Positions 45,830 through 55,832 of a stretch of DNA of 64,000 nt are shown here, in pieces. Origin of the DNA: Vitrella brassicaformis (lineage: Eukaryota; Sar; Vitrellaceae). Position numbers and translations under genes: made by a program. The notes under the pieces were generated by a model. The model saw nothing but the letters and a program-made list of their open reading frames with translations. It ran no database searches and was not told the DNA's origin. The stretch spans positions 65,144-129,143 of the forward strand of contig CDMY01000282.1 in the NCBI GenBank assembly GCA_001179505.1, read 5' to 3'. The first letter of the stretch is position 1, and each line of letters starts with the position of its first letter.

Positions 45830-47241
45830 ATGCGGTCTTACTCGGTGATGCCGCGGATGCCATACAAGACTAAGCTATGCACGAACTACGAGCAGGTAAT
45901 GACCACGTTATGCAATCTCGCCATCGCCCCTTCACAAGGTTGCTTGGTCGTTCAGGGTTGTTGCTTTCGTGGCGTTGACTGCGGATACGCGCACGGACTT
46001 GCATGTGGACTTGTCGAAGTCGATACCTCAAGTAACAAGCACCACAAAGAGCGACGCCTGCAATACTCCACTTTCTCTCTTTGTATGTGTGTGTGTGTGT
46101 CTTCCAGGACACAAGACAAGACACGCTTGTGCGAGTTCCTCAAGTTGGGGAGCTGCCCGCGTGGTGCTGAGTGCACCTTCGCTCATGGCCGGAAGGACCT
46201 GCGCCTCACCAAGATGTGTGACAGCGTGATAAATGGTGAGAAGCGCAAGCATGGGAAGGCTAGAGTTACGGACACTCGTGCGTGGGTTGTCTTGGTGCAG
46301 GTATGGTGCTCGTATGGCGGCGACTGTCTGTTTGCCTACGAAGAAGAAGAGCTATCATGTGTACACAAAAGCAATTGAGCCACTCACTCGCTTGAATGTG
46401 CATGCAAATGTCTTTGCTGTGCGTCGCATGTTATGCAGCGTGGAGCGTGTGGTGCGCATTGGAGAGATCTACTACAGCCAGGACGCCATTAGTACGCCAT
46501 TCAGGGATTGGACGAGCCTACAGGAGACGCTAGACGCGCTCACCTCCGGCGACCTCGGTCTGAGCGACATACCTCAGATCACCGTCAGAAAATACGGGGA
46601 GCGCTACTATACGCAGGTACGCTGGCAGGGACAGAGAATGAATGCATGATAGCAAAAGTGTGTCCGTTCTGTTTTCGTGCAGAACAATCGCTGTCTGGCA
46701 ATGTTGGAGGAGTTCAAAGAATCCCCGGTTCCCCACACCATTCCTCGGCCCCAGCAAGGACTGCATCCGCGTCTCAGTCTGGATGGAGTCCATGATTGAG
46801 CAGCACACAAAGAACTGGGACAGGTTCACCACACCCAACCGTGGTGAGTCGGTCGAATACAGGGGAGAGCCTCTGGTGGCGCGGTGCGGCAGGTGCAAGG
46901 AGGAGACGTGTGACTGTGGGACGGTGCGGCGCGTGCCCCGGCAAAGTAATACCAACCTGTTTTGTGCTGGTTCCGACCTATTCTTTCCTCCCCTTGTCAT
47001 CGCATGATTGACTGAATTATCGTGCGGTGTCGATCGCATGTAGGTGCATGCATCCACATGCCTTGGCTCGGCTCCCTCTTCTCGACAGATGGACTGCCTG
47101 TGGTGTCTGGTGCATGTCTTGACGCATCAGTCAGGGTGCGTGCATGTTGTGCGTCTCTCTCTCGTCACTCTGGGCAACGAGAAGAGAGCCTCGCATGACA
47201 GTAAGTACACAAGAGCTGACTTGCTCTACCTATGGTTGTGA
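45830..47241 (+). pseudogene. CCCH zinc-finger / ParB-like locus, apparently frame-broken
   Basis: ATG 45830 opens MRSYSVMPRMPYKTKLCTNY. Two CCCH fingers follow: KLCTNY...CCFRGVDCGYAHG, and RLCEFLKLGSCPRGAECTFAHG. A third candidate, KMCDSVI...WCSYGGDCLFAYEEEEL, has Tyr where the zinc-binding His should be. Frames of adjacent exons do not join: the intron ending at about 46107 needs a phase-2 donor but only phase-0 or phase-1 donors exist; the GTGAGA donor before finger 3 is phase 1 while the finger needs phase 0. Further on, VVRIGEIYYSQDAISTPFRD, then IPQITVRKYGERYYTQ and NNRCLAMLEEF resemble a ParB/sulfiredoxin-like fold. Its continuation (VWMESMIEQHTKNWDRFTTP) lies in another frame, as if one base were gained in the CCCC run at 46749-46752. 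Either a decayed gene or several sequence errors; function is probably lost. Confidence 0.5.
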
Positions 47242-47931
47242 TGCCTGCCTCCCTCCCTCCTTGCCTGCGTGAATGCCTGCCTGTGTGCGTCTGTGTTTGT
47301 GTGGGTGCATGTTTGTGGTACTTATTGATCATCGTCATGAGGGTGTCTATGATGTTTTGTGTGCGGTGTGATGTGACATACGTTTTCCCATTTGGTCTTG
47401 CTTTCATTTGGTCTTGGAAAACTGTCGCACCAGCTGGCCGGACGCAGAGAGAGAGAGAGAGAGTGGTTAGCGGTGGACAGCGACACGTACCATACATTGA
47501 CTCATGATGGTACTCAGTTAATCATCTTCACATATCACGCGTCATCAAACACAAAGCTGTAGCCACCGACAGCCGCAGCCGCAGCCGCGGACGGACAGAC
47601 GGATTGTAAGACAAACAGCACAAGATAGAAAATCCACAATACAGCACCAATAATGCAACAACACCAATAATGCAACAACACACAACAGATACACACAGGC
47701 AGGCAGGCAGGCAGGCACCCACTCCACACATCCCGTTGCGTCAACCATTCATGCACCCATCACGCACCCATGTACAGAGAGACAGACAAGCGCATGAAGG
47801 ACAAACGCATGTGCTCGCGCCCATCGCACACAAGCCCCAGCCTTTCCACAACACATACATACACACGAACGGATGGACACACAGAGCGTACGACAGCCAC
47901 CAACAGGCAGGCAGGCAGCCAAGCGCAGCGC
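47242..47931. other. Intergenic simple-repeat DNA between convergent genes
   Basis: It contains (GGCA)n at 47697-47715, GAGA at 47447-47461 and CA-rich stretches. Repeated ACAACACCAATAATGCA units at about 47649-47680 form a short tandem duplication. No exon recognised. Confidence 0.5.
47649..47680. repeat. Short tandem duplication, unit of about 17 nt
   Basis: AATAATGCAACAACACC is followed directly by AATAATGCAACAACACA: two near-identical 17-nt units in intergenic DNA. Confidence 0.7.
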
Positions 47932-49823
47932 TCACTCCACACACATCCTGTTGCGTCGGTGGTGGGCCGCCCGCAAATCGGCGGCGTGCTTGTATGCTTT
48001 CTCAACCGCCTCCCTCACCGCCTTGTGTGTGTGGCCCTTCACACTGAATGCGTGACATCCGTGGAAGCCCCCAATCTCCACCCCAATCATGATGCGGTGG
48101 GATTCGCCGGTCTGCCAGGCCGTCATGATGATGTCGTCGGGCAAGTGAATATCACTGATGATGTCGTGGGCCTTGGCGAGCAGCTGTGTGTCGTCCATTT
48201 CGACGTCCTCTTCCTCGTGATCGCGGTGGTAGCTGTCGTCTCTCAGGGCCACATTGGGGCGTAGTGAGGCCCCGAGAGGATCGGGACTGCTCCACGCACC
48301 TACAACCAACGCGAAGGGGGAAAGAGCGATTGCGTGCTGAATGGATCGACGGATGCACGTGTCCAGATGCCTTACTTGAGCAGGTACTCGTCGTCGGTTC
48401 CACATCTGTAGCATGCTGTTGGGGCTGCATCGGCGGTAAGGGGCCTGAAAACTGTGCAGCCTGATGGATGGTCGCGGAATACACGAGAGAGAGCGCTTGT
48501 TATCACTTTTCCCCACCAACCAGCCAGTTAGCTGTTTCCACTGCACATGGCTCACCCCAGCATAGCTGTCATCGGCGCCGTCGATCGGCAGCACGTCGAA
48601 GGGTGGCCTGCATGCACCATAGTCCACAACCCGCAACACATGCACGCCACTCTACTCACCCCATCAGCTGATCTAGCGTGTGTGCTCACGGTATTGCTTC
48701 GTCGTCATCGGCGGTGGACGCCCCGGCAGACGAGGTGTCGCTTTGTGGCTGAGGGACCACCGTAGCGGCGGAGAGCTGGGTCGCGGTAGCTGCACGTACA
48801 CACACACACACATACACAGGGGCACGATGTGTGGGTGACTCGCAGAGAAGGCGGCCCTCGTACGTGTGCTGGTCACGGTCGCCGGCGTCGGTGGCACAGA
48901 AGGGGCAGCAAGCTGCTGCACAATAACATAAACCACGACAAGAGCACATCAAGATGCGACTTGCTGCTATGTGTGTGTGGTCCACACCTCTGCATCCGCA
49001 TCGGTCAGTCGGTGAGTCATGCGCAGGTGAGAATGCACCACATTGCGGCGGGGGTTGTTNNNNNNNNNNNNNNNNNNNNNNNNNNNNNNNNNNNNNNNNN
49101 NNNNNNNNNNNNNNNNNNNNNNNNNNNNNNNNNNNNNNNNNNNNNNNNNNNNNNNNNNNNNNNNNNNNNNNNNNNNNNNNNNNNNNNNNNNNNNNNNNNN
49201 NNNNNNNNNNNNNNNNNNNNNNNNNNNNNNNNNNNNNNNNNNNNNNNNNNNNNNNNNNNNNNNNNNNNNNNNNNNNNNNNNNNNNNNNNNNNNNNNNNNN
49301 NNNNNNNNNNNNNNNNNNNNNNNNNNNNNNNNNNNNNNNNNNNNNNNNNNNNNNNNNNNCACATTGCGGCGGGTGTTGTTCAAGCCGCAGATACGCCCGC
49401 CGGCACACGGCGCCACACACGTGGCGCAGAGTTTGTCGCCCGGGCCCTTCTTGACGGGCACATAACCCACCACGCCCACCAGCTGTCCTCCGTGATACAC
49501 ACGCACGCAGCACTCGCTGTTGTAGTCAGTTGCCTGCTCGCCCAACTCCATCCCCGGCTTGCGGAACACCTGCAGCCGATACAGGTAGCGGAGCGGCCGC
49601 CAGCGGCCGTCCTCGTCAATGGCGGCCGGCAGGAGGGCGATGTCCCACCCCTCCTGACCCATGATGCGCTCAGTGCTGCCACCAGTGAGCCACACGTGAC
49701 GGTGCTCTGCCGGAGCGGTCATGTCTATCGGGTCGGCCAGGGAGTGAGAGCGACGGCGGTCGAGCTCGATGGCATCCCAGTGGTCGTGAAGGACACGCAG
49801 GAGGGACGCAGCAGGCAAATCAG
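47932..49823 (-). CDS. AP2-like domain protein with an upstream Cys motif, spanning an assembly gap
   Basis: The first visible exon starts at 49823 (ADLPAASLLRVLHDHWDAIE) and reaches the gap through EQATDYNSECCVRVYHG, QLVGVVGYVPVKKG and KLCATCVAPCAGGRIC. After the gap the frame resumes NPRRNVVHSHLRMTHRL. Later exons encode Pro/Thr/Ser-rich stretches (about 48912, then ATATQLSAATVVPQPQ), PPFDVLPIDGADDSYAG, AAQFSGPLPPMQPQQ and finally a 5'-intact exon to the stop at 47932: EEEDVEMDDTQLLAKAHDI, DDIIMTAWQTGESHRIMIGV, GCHAFSVKGHTHKAVREAV, EKAYKHAADLRAAHH. The last part is three strands then a helix ending in FSVKGHxxKAxxEA, as in AP2/ERF-type DNA-binding domains. The CxxC...C...C...H...H cluster could bind zinc. 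The true start is not seen; repeat copy 3 lies immediately upstream. Confidence 0.45.
49060..49359. other. Assembly gap of exactly 300 N with duplicated flanks
   Basis: Left flank ends CACATTGCGGCGGGGGTTGTT; right flank starts CACATTGCGGCGGGTGTTGTT: 20 of 21 bases match. Both sides encode NN(T/P)RRNV in the same minus-strand frame. The contig ends therefore probably overlap. Confidence 0.95.
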
Positions 49824-49881
49824 CTGCAATCACACACACACACACAGAGGTGATGTCACAGCAGTTTCCGAGTGGGTGCAT

Positions 49882-50314
49882 GGAGTGATCTGTGTGGCTG
49901 ACTGTTCATCGCGATGCGCTGAAAACACCGAAAGCAGCCAGGGAACAGACTGAAGCGGAGGGAAGGGAGTACCTCGGTAAGGTACAGGGCCCCTCCGAAT
50001 GGCACAAGGCCCCTCCGAATGGCACAGGCCCCCTCCAAAGGTATCCCTCTCGAAAAGTACTCAAAGGAGAGTGAAACACAAAGCCTGATACCTTGTCTGT
50101 GGCCATGTTGCCTCTGTGGTCGTCCTGCGGCCACCAGGGAGGCCAGCCACGGGACAACGAGCGCAGGCCCATCAAAGATCTGGGTCATCTGGCCGTCCTG
50201 GCGAAGGGAGAGATCTGCAAACAGCACAACAGCCACACAGAGAGGGTTCAGACTTTCCATCTGGGCGCCTGCCCCGCGCTGCGAGCTGACGAAACAACGG
50301 TTTCACGATGCCCT
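49882..50314 (-). repeat. Dispersed repeat family, copy 3 (inverted)
   Basis: Minus-strand copy, in sense with the gene ending at 47932. In 5'-3' order on the minus strand: GGGCATCGTGAAACCG, TCAGCTCGCAG, CAGATGGAAAGTCTGAACCC, CTTCGCCAGGACGGCCAGAT, GGTATCAGGCTTTGTGTTTC, then CTGGCTGCTTTCGGTGTTTT and GCATCGCGATGAACAGTCAG, ending CACACAGATCACTCC as in copy 1. Near 49988-50027 a 20-nt unit (GGCCCCTCCGAATGGCACAA) occurs twice in tandem where copy 1 has one unit. Confidence 0.8.
49988..50027. repeat. 20-nt direct tandem duplication inside copy 3
   Basis: GGCCCCTCCGAATGGCACAA followed by GGCCCCTCCGAATGGCACAG. Recent slippage or array growth within the repeat. Confidence 0.85.
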
Positions 50315-50320
50315 TTCTCT

Positions 50321-50328
50321 GCGAGCTT
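50321..50328. promoter_or_regulatory. GCGAGCTT motif upstream of the hydrolase gene
   Basis: GCGAGCTT is 23 nt 5' of ATG 50351; another GCGAGCT lies at 50281-50287. It is at the edge of repeat copy 3. Confidence 0.35.
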
Positions 50329-50350
50329 TGCGGCGAAGCGGCGAAGGAGA

Positions 50351-51935
50351 ATGCGCCAGCTGATCTTCGCTCTTTTCCTCACGGCCGTGATGAGCCAAGC
50401 GTCCGCCTTCCAGCCCCAGCCCCAGCATCTTCCCCTAAGGCACCAGCGCATCGAGCTGCAGCGTCAGAGCCGCCTGCGTGCAGCCCGTCAGCCAGGCGTG
50501 CTGACAAAAGAGAGGGAGGCGGTGGATCTGCACTACATCGACATCCCTGCGAATGGTAGGTATTATGCGGCATTAGCACGGGCTGCGTCACACCGCGCGA
50601 GATACAAGCTGCTTTATTTGCTGGTTTGCACATTGCTACATACACAGGGCATGATAGCCGGGAGGCGGTTTTGCTCCTTCATGGCCTTCTCGGTGAGGAC
50701 ACGGAACACACAGACGCACACACGCACACACGGCACGAACGAGGAGAAACGCCTGAGACCTGTCTCTATGCTGCTTGGCGCTCCCCTATAGGTTCGTCTC
50801 GCAATTGGATGACATGGGCGAAGAGGTGAGAGGAGATGCAATCAAGTCGACGGTGTGTTGGCTCACGGTGTGTATTGTCGTGCGGGTTAGGTTGTCGAGT
50901 GAGCTTGACACATCGAGGCGCATCATCGTCCCTGACCTCCGCAACCATGGCTCCAGCACGCACGCTGAATCCATGACATACGCGTAAGTGCATGGAGAAT
51001 CAAACGTAAGTGCACGGGCTTTCGCCTGCAATTCTGTGTGCAGCGAGATGGCTCAGGACGTGCTGCGGCTGCTCGAGTCCGTCAACGAGGACCGAATCGT
51101 CTGCGTCGGACACAGTCAGCACCCACCCAGCACAGCTAACAACCCAAACCACACACGTCTGTCCTGTGAGGCTGTCGCTTGCCTGCAGGCATGGGTGGCA
51201 AAGTCGCAGCAGCTCTCGGCCTGCTTGAACCGTCTCGCGTCGATGGGCTGGTGATTGTGGATGTGGCCCCGGTGCCGTACTCGACAGAGGACGGTAACGA
51301 CTGGAAAGAAATCAGGAGGTACGTGTGTGATGGACGCGATGAAGGTCCGCCCTGCCTCACTCACTCCACCACTCTTCATTTACCCGCTCTCTATGCTCCC
51401 TCCCTCCCCGCAGGATCATCAATGGGCTCCAGGCACTGCCTCTTCATGCTCTGTCCACCCGTCAGGATGCCGACAGGGGTTTGAGGGATGAGCACGGCAT
51501 CGATGACGATGCGCTGAGAGCCTTCGTTCTGACCAATCTTGAGAGGCACGAGGACTCATGGAGGTGGCGAATCAACCTGGACGCAATCGCACGGTGGGCC
51601 AGAGAGACCAATAACACAGAAGGAAAGGCAGACGAGCCAGCACGGTTTGAATGCCTGGTTTTGGGGATGTGTGTGTCAGGTCGCTCGAGGACCTGGCGCT
51701 GTTTGATCTGGAGGCCGCGTGGGGCAGCGAGTCCGAGCTGCCCCCTCCTTACGAAGGCGACACGCTGTTCGTGATGGGCAGCAACAGCCGCTACATCCAG
51801 TCGCGGCACCTGGACGTCATCCAGCGGCTGTTCGCCTCCTTCACCCTGCAGACAGTGAAAGAGGCGGGGCATTGGGTGCATGCCGACCAACCTGACCGAA
51901 TGGTTCAGGTCGTCAAGGCATACCTCGACAGGTAG
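50351..51935 (+). CDS. Plastid-targeted alpha/beta hydrolase (ABHD11/YbfF-like esterase)
   Basis: Exons: 50351-50555, 50648-50692, 50792-50825, 50891-50983, 51044-51114, 51189-51318, 51414-51593, 51680-51935 (337 aa, frame closed). Fold landmarks: oxyanion HGLLGSSRNW, LRNHGSS, nucleophile elbow GHSMGGKVA (catalytic Ser), [11 protein letters not shown] as in the ABHD11/YbfF esterase family, late Asp/charge-relay region around [13 protein letters not shown], and the His strand [15 protein letters not shown] (catalytic His). Residues 1-20 ([20 protein letters not shown]) are a hydrophobic signal with cleavage after ASA, directly followed by Phe. That ASA-F junction plus a basic, hydroxylated stretch ([18 protein letters not shown]) is the classic bipartite leader of complex red-derived plastids. 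The substrate is unknown; lipid or thioester hydrolysis is typical of the family. Confidence 0.85.
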
Positions 51936-52421
51936 CTAGGTCATCAGACAGACAGACCGACGACAGACAGGCAGTGGCTGCATTCCATCGCATGCATCAC
52001 ATAGCTAGGCGTTTTGGACGTGTGACATACATGATGACGTGAGTAAGTAGGGTGTGTGTCTATGTCTTATGTAGCTATAGAGGGGTTTTTGCCGTGCATG
52101 TCTGCCCCTTTGTGATGGCTGGATGCTGTTTGATATGCATTGCATGTCAGTGTGTGTATGATTTCTCGATCATCGAGGGGCGGGAGGAGAGGGGTGGGAT
52201 ACGGCGCGGCATGATGAAGGTGGGATGGGGTCAGCGTCTCGTGAACAAGCGATTCACGACACAGACACACCTAGAAGCGTCATCCGATCGTCACGTGAGT
52301 GGTCATTCTGCCTTCACAGTCAATCCATATCAGTCTGACGCTACGAGCTCTGCCTCACATCGTGGCAGGCCCTCCCTGTTTATCGCCCCAACACTCTAGT
52401 CTCAGCAGTTGCCAAGAATGT
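51936..52421. other. Intergenic between convergent genes
   Basis: About 490 nt, with CAGACAGAC simple repeats just after the hydrolase stop. The remainder is AT-richer than the exons. No exon recognised. Confidence 0.5.
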
Positions 52422-52827
52422 CTATTTCTTGACCAGCGCTTCGACTTGAACACCAAAGGCAGACTTCATGTCATTGATGGTGGCTGCACAACACACACAC
52501 AGCAGAGGAACAGAGGGACAGAGATGCTCTGCGTGTATTGATCAGCAGCAGATCTATCTTCCCTCCCTCCCTTACTTTTGGACTGTGCGACGCCTCCCTG
52601 CCAGATGGCCTCTTTCAAGTGGACCTGCCCCCTGCTCAGCGCCTTGCTGCGGTAAGGCTCCTTCAAACACCTGAAGGCATTGCAACACACAAGGACAGCG
52701 ACAGACAACGAGATCATGCGTGTGACACTCCTGAGATCTACCGCCGTCATCTCTCGGCTTACTGTCTGAGTATGTTGGCCATCTCTGTCGTGTACTGAAT
52801 GTAAGAGACCTTCGCATTCCGCCACAT
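52422..52827 (-). CDS. ATP5F1E: Mitochondrial ATP synthase F1 epsilon subunit
   Basis: Exons 52827-52763, 52670-52576 and 52483-52422 (73 aa, frame closed). The eukaryote-specific epsilon subunit sits in the central stalk of F1 beside gamma and delta. The N-terminus MWRNAKVSYIQYTTEMANIL and the following QCLKEPYRSKALSRGQVHLK match the family pattern W-R-x-A-x-x-(S/T)-Y-I-x-Y and the plant-type (N/Q)-C-L-K-E-P-x-(K/R)-x-x-A-L-x-R. The small size fits (50-75 aa). The start is fixed by the WR motif directly after ATG. The C-terminal exon (TTINDMKSAFGVQVEALVKK) is longer than in animals. Its 5' end faces the carrier gene at 52898, 70 nt away. The protein has no cleavable presequence, as in other eukaryotes. 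Confidence 0.88.
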
Positions 52828-52864
52828 CGCGCAGCGCAAGGAAAACTTCCCTTCCCTCCCTTTC

Positions 52865-52892
52865 CGCTAAGCTCGCAGGCTTGGCGAGCTAA
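52865..52892. promoter_or_regulatory. Inverted repeat of the AGCTCGC motif in a 70-nt bidirectional promoter
   Basis: CTAAGCTCGCAGGCTTGGCGAGCTAAG: AAGCTCGC and GCGAGCTAA are inverted around GCTTG. It occupies the gap between ATG 52827 (minus) and ATG 52898 (plus), just 6 nt from the latter, so it might be transcribed and act in RNA instead. Confidence 0.45.
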
Positions 52893-52897
52893 GAGGT

Positions 52898-55832
52898 GTG
52901 ACAAAGAAAGCGCAGCCCTTGAGCACACCACGGAAGAGTATATCCAGCTTGGACCAGTCGTTGGTCAGCGAGATGGACGCGTTGATCAGCGCGACGTCTG
53001 GCGGCGTGGCTGCGGTGTGTTCGTGCGTGGCGTTGTACCCCGTGGACGTGATCCTGGTGCGGTACCAGACGCGGCTCAAGGAAGTGGGAGGCCGCAGCGG
53101 GGAGATATTCGATGTCGTGAGGGACGCTCTGCAAAGGGGGGCGCCCTCGCTCTACAGGGGAGTCGACATCAAGATGCTCGAGGCACTCGTCCGCAACTTC
53201 GTGTACTTCTACTGGTAGATAGATACGCACACACACAAACACACACATGGATACGGAGAGGACAGACTCACACACAGAGAAGGGGGGTCTGTCTGTCTGT
53301 GTGGTGGCGGTGGCGGTGTAGGTATCAGTTCCTGAAGGGCACATATGAGCGTAAGATCGGTCGTCTCAACACATCAGCCAACCTCAGTGAGCAAGCGATT
53401 TGGCACTGCACTCAACTCACGCCGCGTCAATCTGGCAGCACCGATGACGTATGTCCGACCGACGCGTGTGCTGTGCGTGCCGTGCAGTAATGGCGTCCCT
53501 AGCGGCTGTGCTGAACCAATGCATGACGGGTAAGAAAGAAAAGTCGGGCATGCCGGCCACTCACTCACAGTATCTATCGTGCTGCGCTTGTGCTGATATA
53601 TGCAGCTCCGCTGGAGGTGGTGACGACCAACTTGCAGACGTCCGACTACACTCTCATACCGCTCATCGCCAACATATACAAGAAACAGGGTGGGCACAGC
53701 GTAAAGACAGACACTCACACGCAATCAATCGGACACACACACACACACACAAAGACCACCGGTCTTGTATTGGTCACGCACTTTGTGTGTGCGTGTGTGT
53801 TTCTCTCTGTTTGTTCATCCATCAGGTTTGCGTGGTTTCTACCGCGGCTTCCTGGCGTCCATCGTGCTCTGCTCCAACCCGGCCATCACAAACGCAGCAT
53901 TCGACAGACTCAAGTACTTAAGACACACACACTCCATCCATCCATCCAGCCATCCAGCCATCCATTCATCCACCGAAACAGACACACACTCATTGCTGTG
54001 TCTGTGTACACCGCATCCATCGACTCTCCCTCCCACATGTGCAGGTTTGCGGTGCAGGTGGTGATGTTGGTGCGATTCCAGAGGTTTCGGCAGTACAAGG
54101 ACGTGTTCCCCGGTGGCGAGGAGGAGGCCAAGAGGGCGGCACGCACACTGGGCCTCACTGCCATCCCGGCCATCGTCCACTCCCTCCTCACCAATACCAC
54201 GGTACCAAGCGCACCGGGATCCCTGCCCGCACCAGCGACGAGCGCCGCGATGACGCCCTCACAACTCGACGAGGTGAGGCGACCTGGGCCTGCGTGGCGG
54301 AGGGCTGTGGGTGTGGCGCTCGCTGCATCAGTCTCATTTGATGTGTTCAGGAGCTGCCCGAGCTGACGGCTTTCCAGTCGTTCATATTCGGTGCTCTTGC
54401 GAAGGCTCTGGCGACCATCGTCACATACCCCTACATCAGAGCAAAGGTGCGCTGACTGAATGACAGACAAGTGCAGCTACTTGCTTATCCCTTCCCCCCT
54501 CTATAATGACGCTCCCTCCCTCAGGTGTTGATGCAGCATCGGTCTGGGCAGCGTGCGTGTCGCGACCCTCAGAGCACCAAGGGGTCGGACCCCAACCTGG
54601 TCTCCAGCAGCAATGGCAGCCAGGAGGTCTCGCCGCAAAACCATGACAGGCGTCCAGAGAGCGGCAGGGATGGCGTGGAGTCGGAATCGGCTGACAGCTC
54701 GGTCGGTGGGAAAGGACAAGAGACCAGACAGACAGCAGCTCAGTAACTAGTGAATGGAGTGCATGATGCATTGCAATGTCTGCAGGCGAACAGGCTGGGT
54801 GTGCCACCGCGGCACCACCAGGCCCCGGCCTTCAATGTCCCACACAGCGACTCAGACGCAGGACTCCGTGAGCAACGCACACACACACAGACACACACAC
54901 ACACACTGACGCCATGAGACCAGCCCCAATGTGGCGGTTTGCTCTCTCTCCCCCCGGTTGATCGATCAGCTTTCCAGCGCTTTGTCAACCCCCCGACCCC
55001 ATCTGAGTTCCTTCGAGACGTGGTGGGTGCGCCAGCCGACCTGTGAGTGGGTTGCGTCTTCATACACCGTGTGTGTGTGCGTCTTGTTCGGGTCAGGACA
55101 CCTATTCCGTGGCGTCCTTCTGCCTGTCTGAAGGAGAACGAGACGTGAGCAGACATCGCACCAGGACAGGAGGGAGATGCCCATCCGAGTATATACATGT
55201 GTGTGTGTGTGTGTGTGTTCTCAGATTGGTGACAGGGAAGAGTATCTGCAGGCGCCTGGGCCTCTGAGGCTGCAACACAGTGAGCAATGCACCCCTCGCT
55301 CGTAATGACAGCGTCACCCCGCCACCCACCAACCGACCACATGAATGTCTGTGTGTACTTATACGTGTGTGTGTTGTGCAGTGAACCGCAACCCCTCTTC
55401 GGGAATTGTGGCAGAGGTACGGAACCAACGGACACACAAACTCACGAGACACGACACCATCTGCATGCTGTGCAGTCCGTCTATTTTCTATGTGATTATG
55501 TATGTTATCTCAGGAGGGCGACGGTGTGGTGAACGTGTTGGTGTCGGTCATCATGCAGGAGGGCGTCATCGGCATGTACAAGGGGCTCCTCCTGCAGCTC
55601 GTCAAGACCGTGCTCGCATCCGCACTCCTCTACATGATCAAAGAAAAACTCCACAGAGCCACCGCAAAGGTACGGGCCACCGACCAACAGATAGATGTTC
55701 TCTGTGTGCATTGCATGGTCGTCATGGCATGGCGTCCGTCAGGTTCTGAGGGCATTGCTGCGGTGCTTCATGGTGCTGTTCCAGTCCAAGCGGGGCGGCC
55801 AGGGGCACATGCGGGCGAAAATCGGCCCGTGA
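52898..55832 (+). CDS. Peroxisomal-type SLC25 carrier (PMP34/PXN-like)
   Basis: Exons: 52898-53214, 53322-53386, 53488-53529, 53606-53689, 53826-53913, 54045-54273, 54351-54446, 54525-54701, 54786-54867, 54970 to about 55018 or 55042, 55097 to about 55144, then 5' of 55280, about 55381-55415, 55514-55669, 55743-55832. Carrier signatures: LYPVDVILVRYQTR, APLEVVTTNLQTSD and TYPYIRAK (P-x-D/E-x-x-K/R class). Other landmarks are FVYFYWYQFLK, GFYRGFLASIVLCSNPAI, FQSFIFGALAKALATIV and EGVIGMYKGLLLQLVKTVLA then YMIKEKL. These are characteristic of peroxisomal ATP/CoA/NAD carriers (PMP34, PXN), unlike most mitochondrial carriers. A hydrophilic insert of more than 200 aa (VLMQHRSGQRACRDPQSTKG onward) sits in the loop after the third signature; exon boundaries in the insert are uncertain. 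It ends KRGGQGHMRAKIGP. Confidence 0.75.

Noticed and set aside
49017-49953. Plus-strand frames crossing the second gap
   Set aside because: Artefact of N. Only the minus frame matches the flanking duplicated peptide and joins downstream exons.
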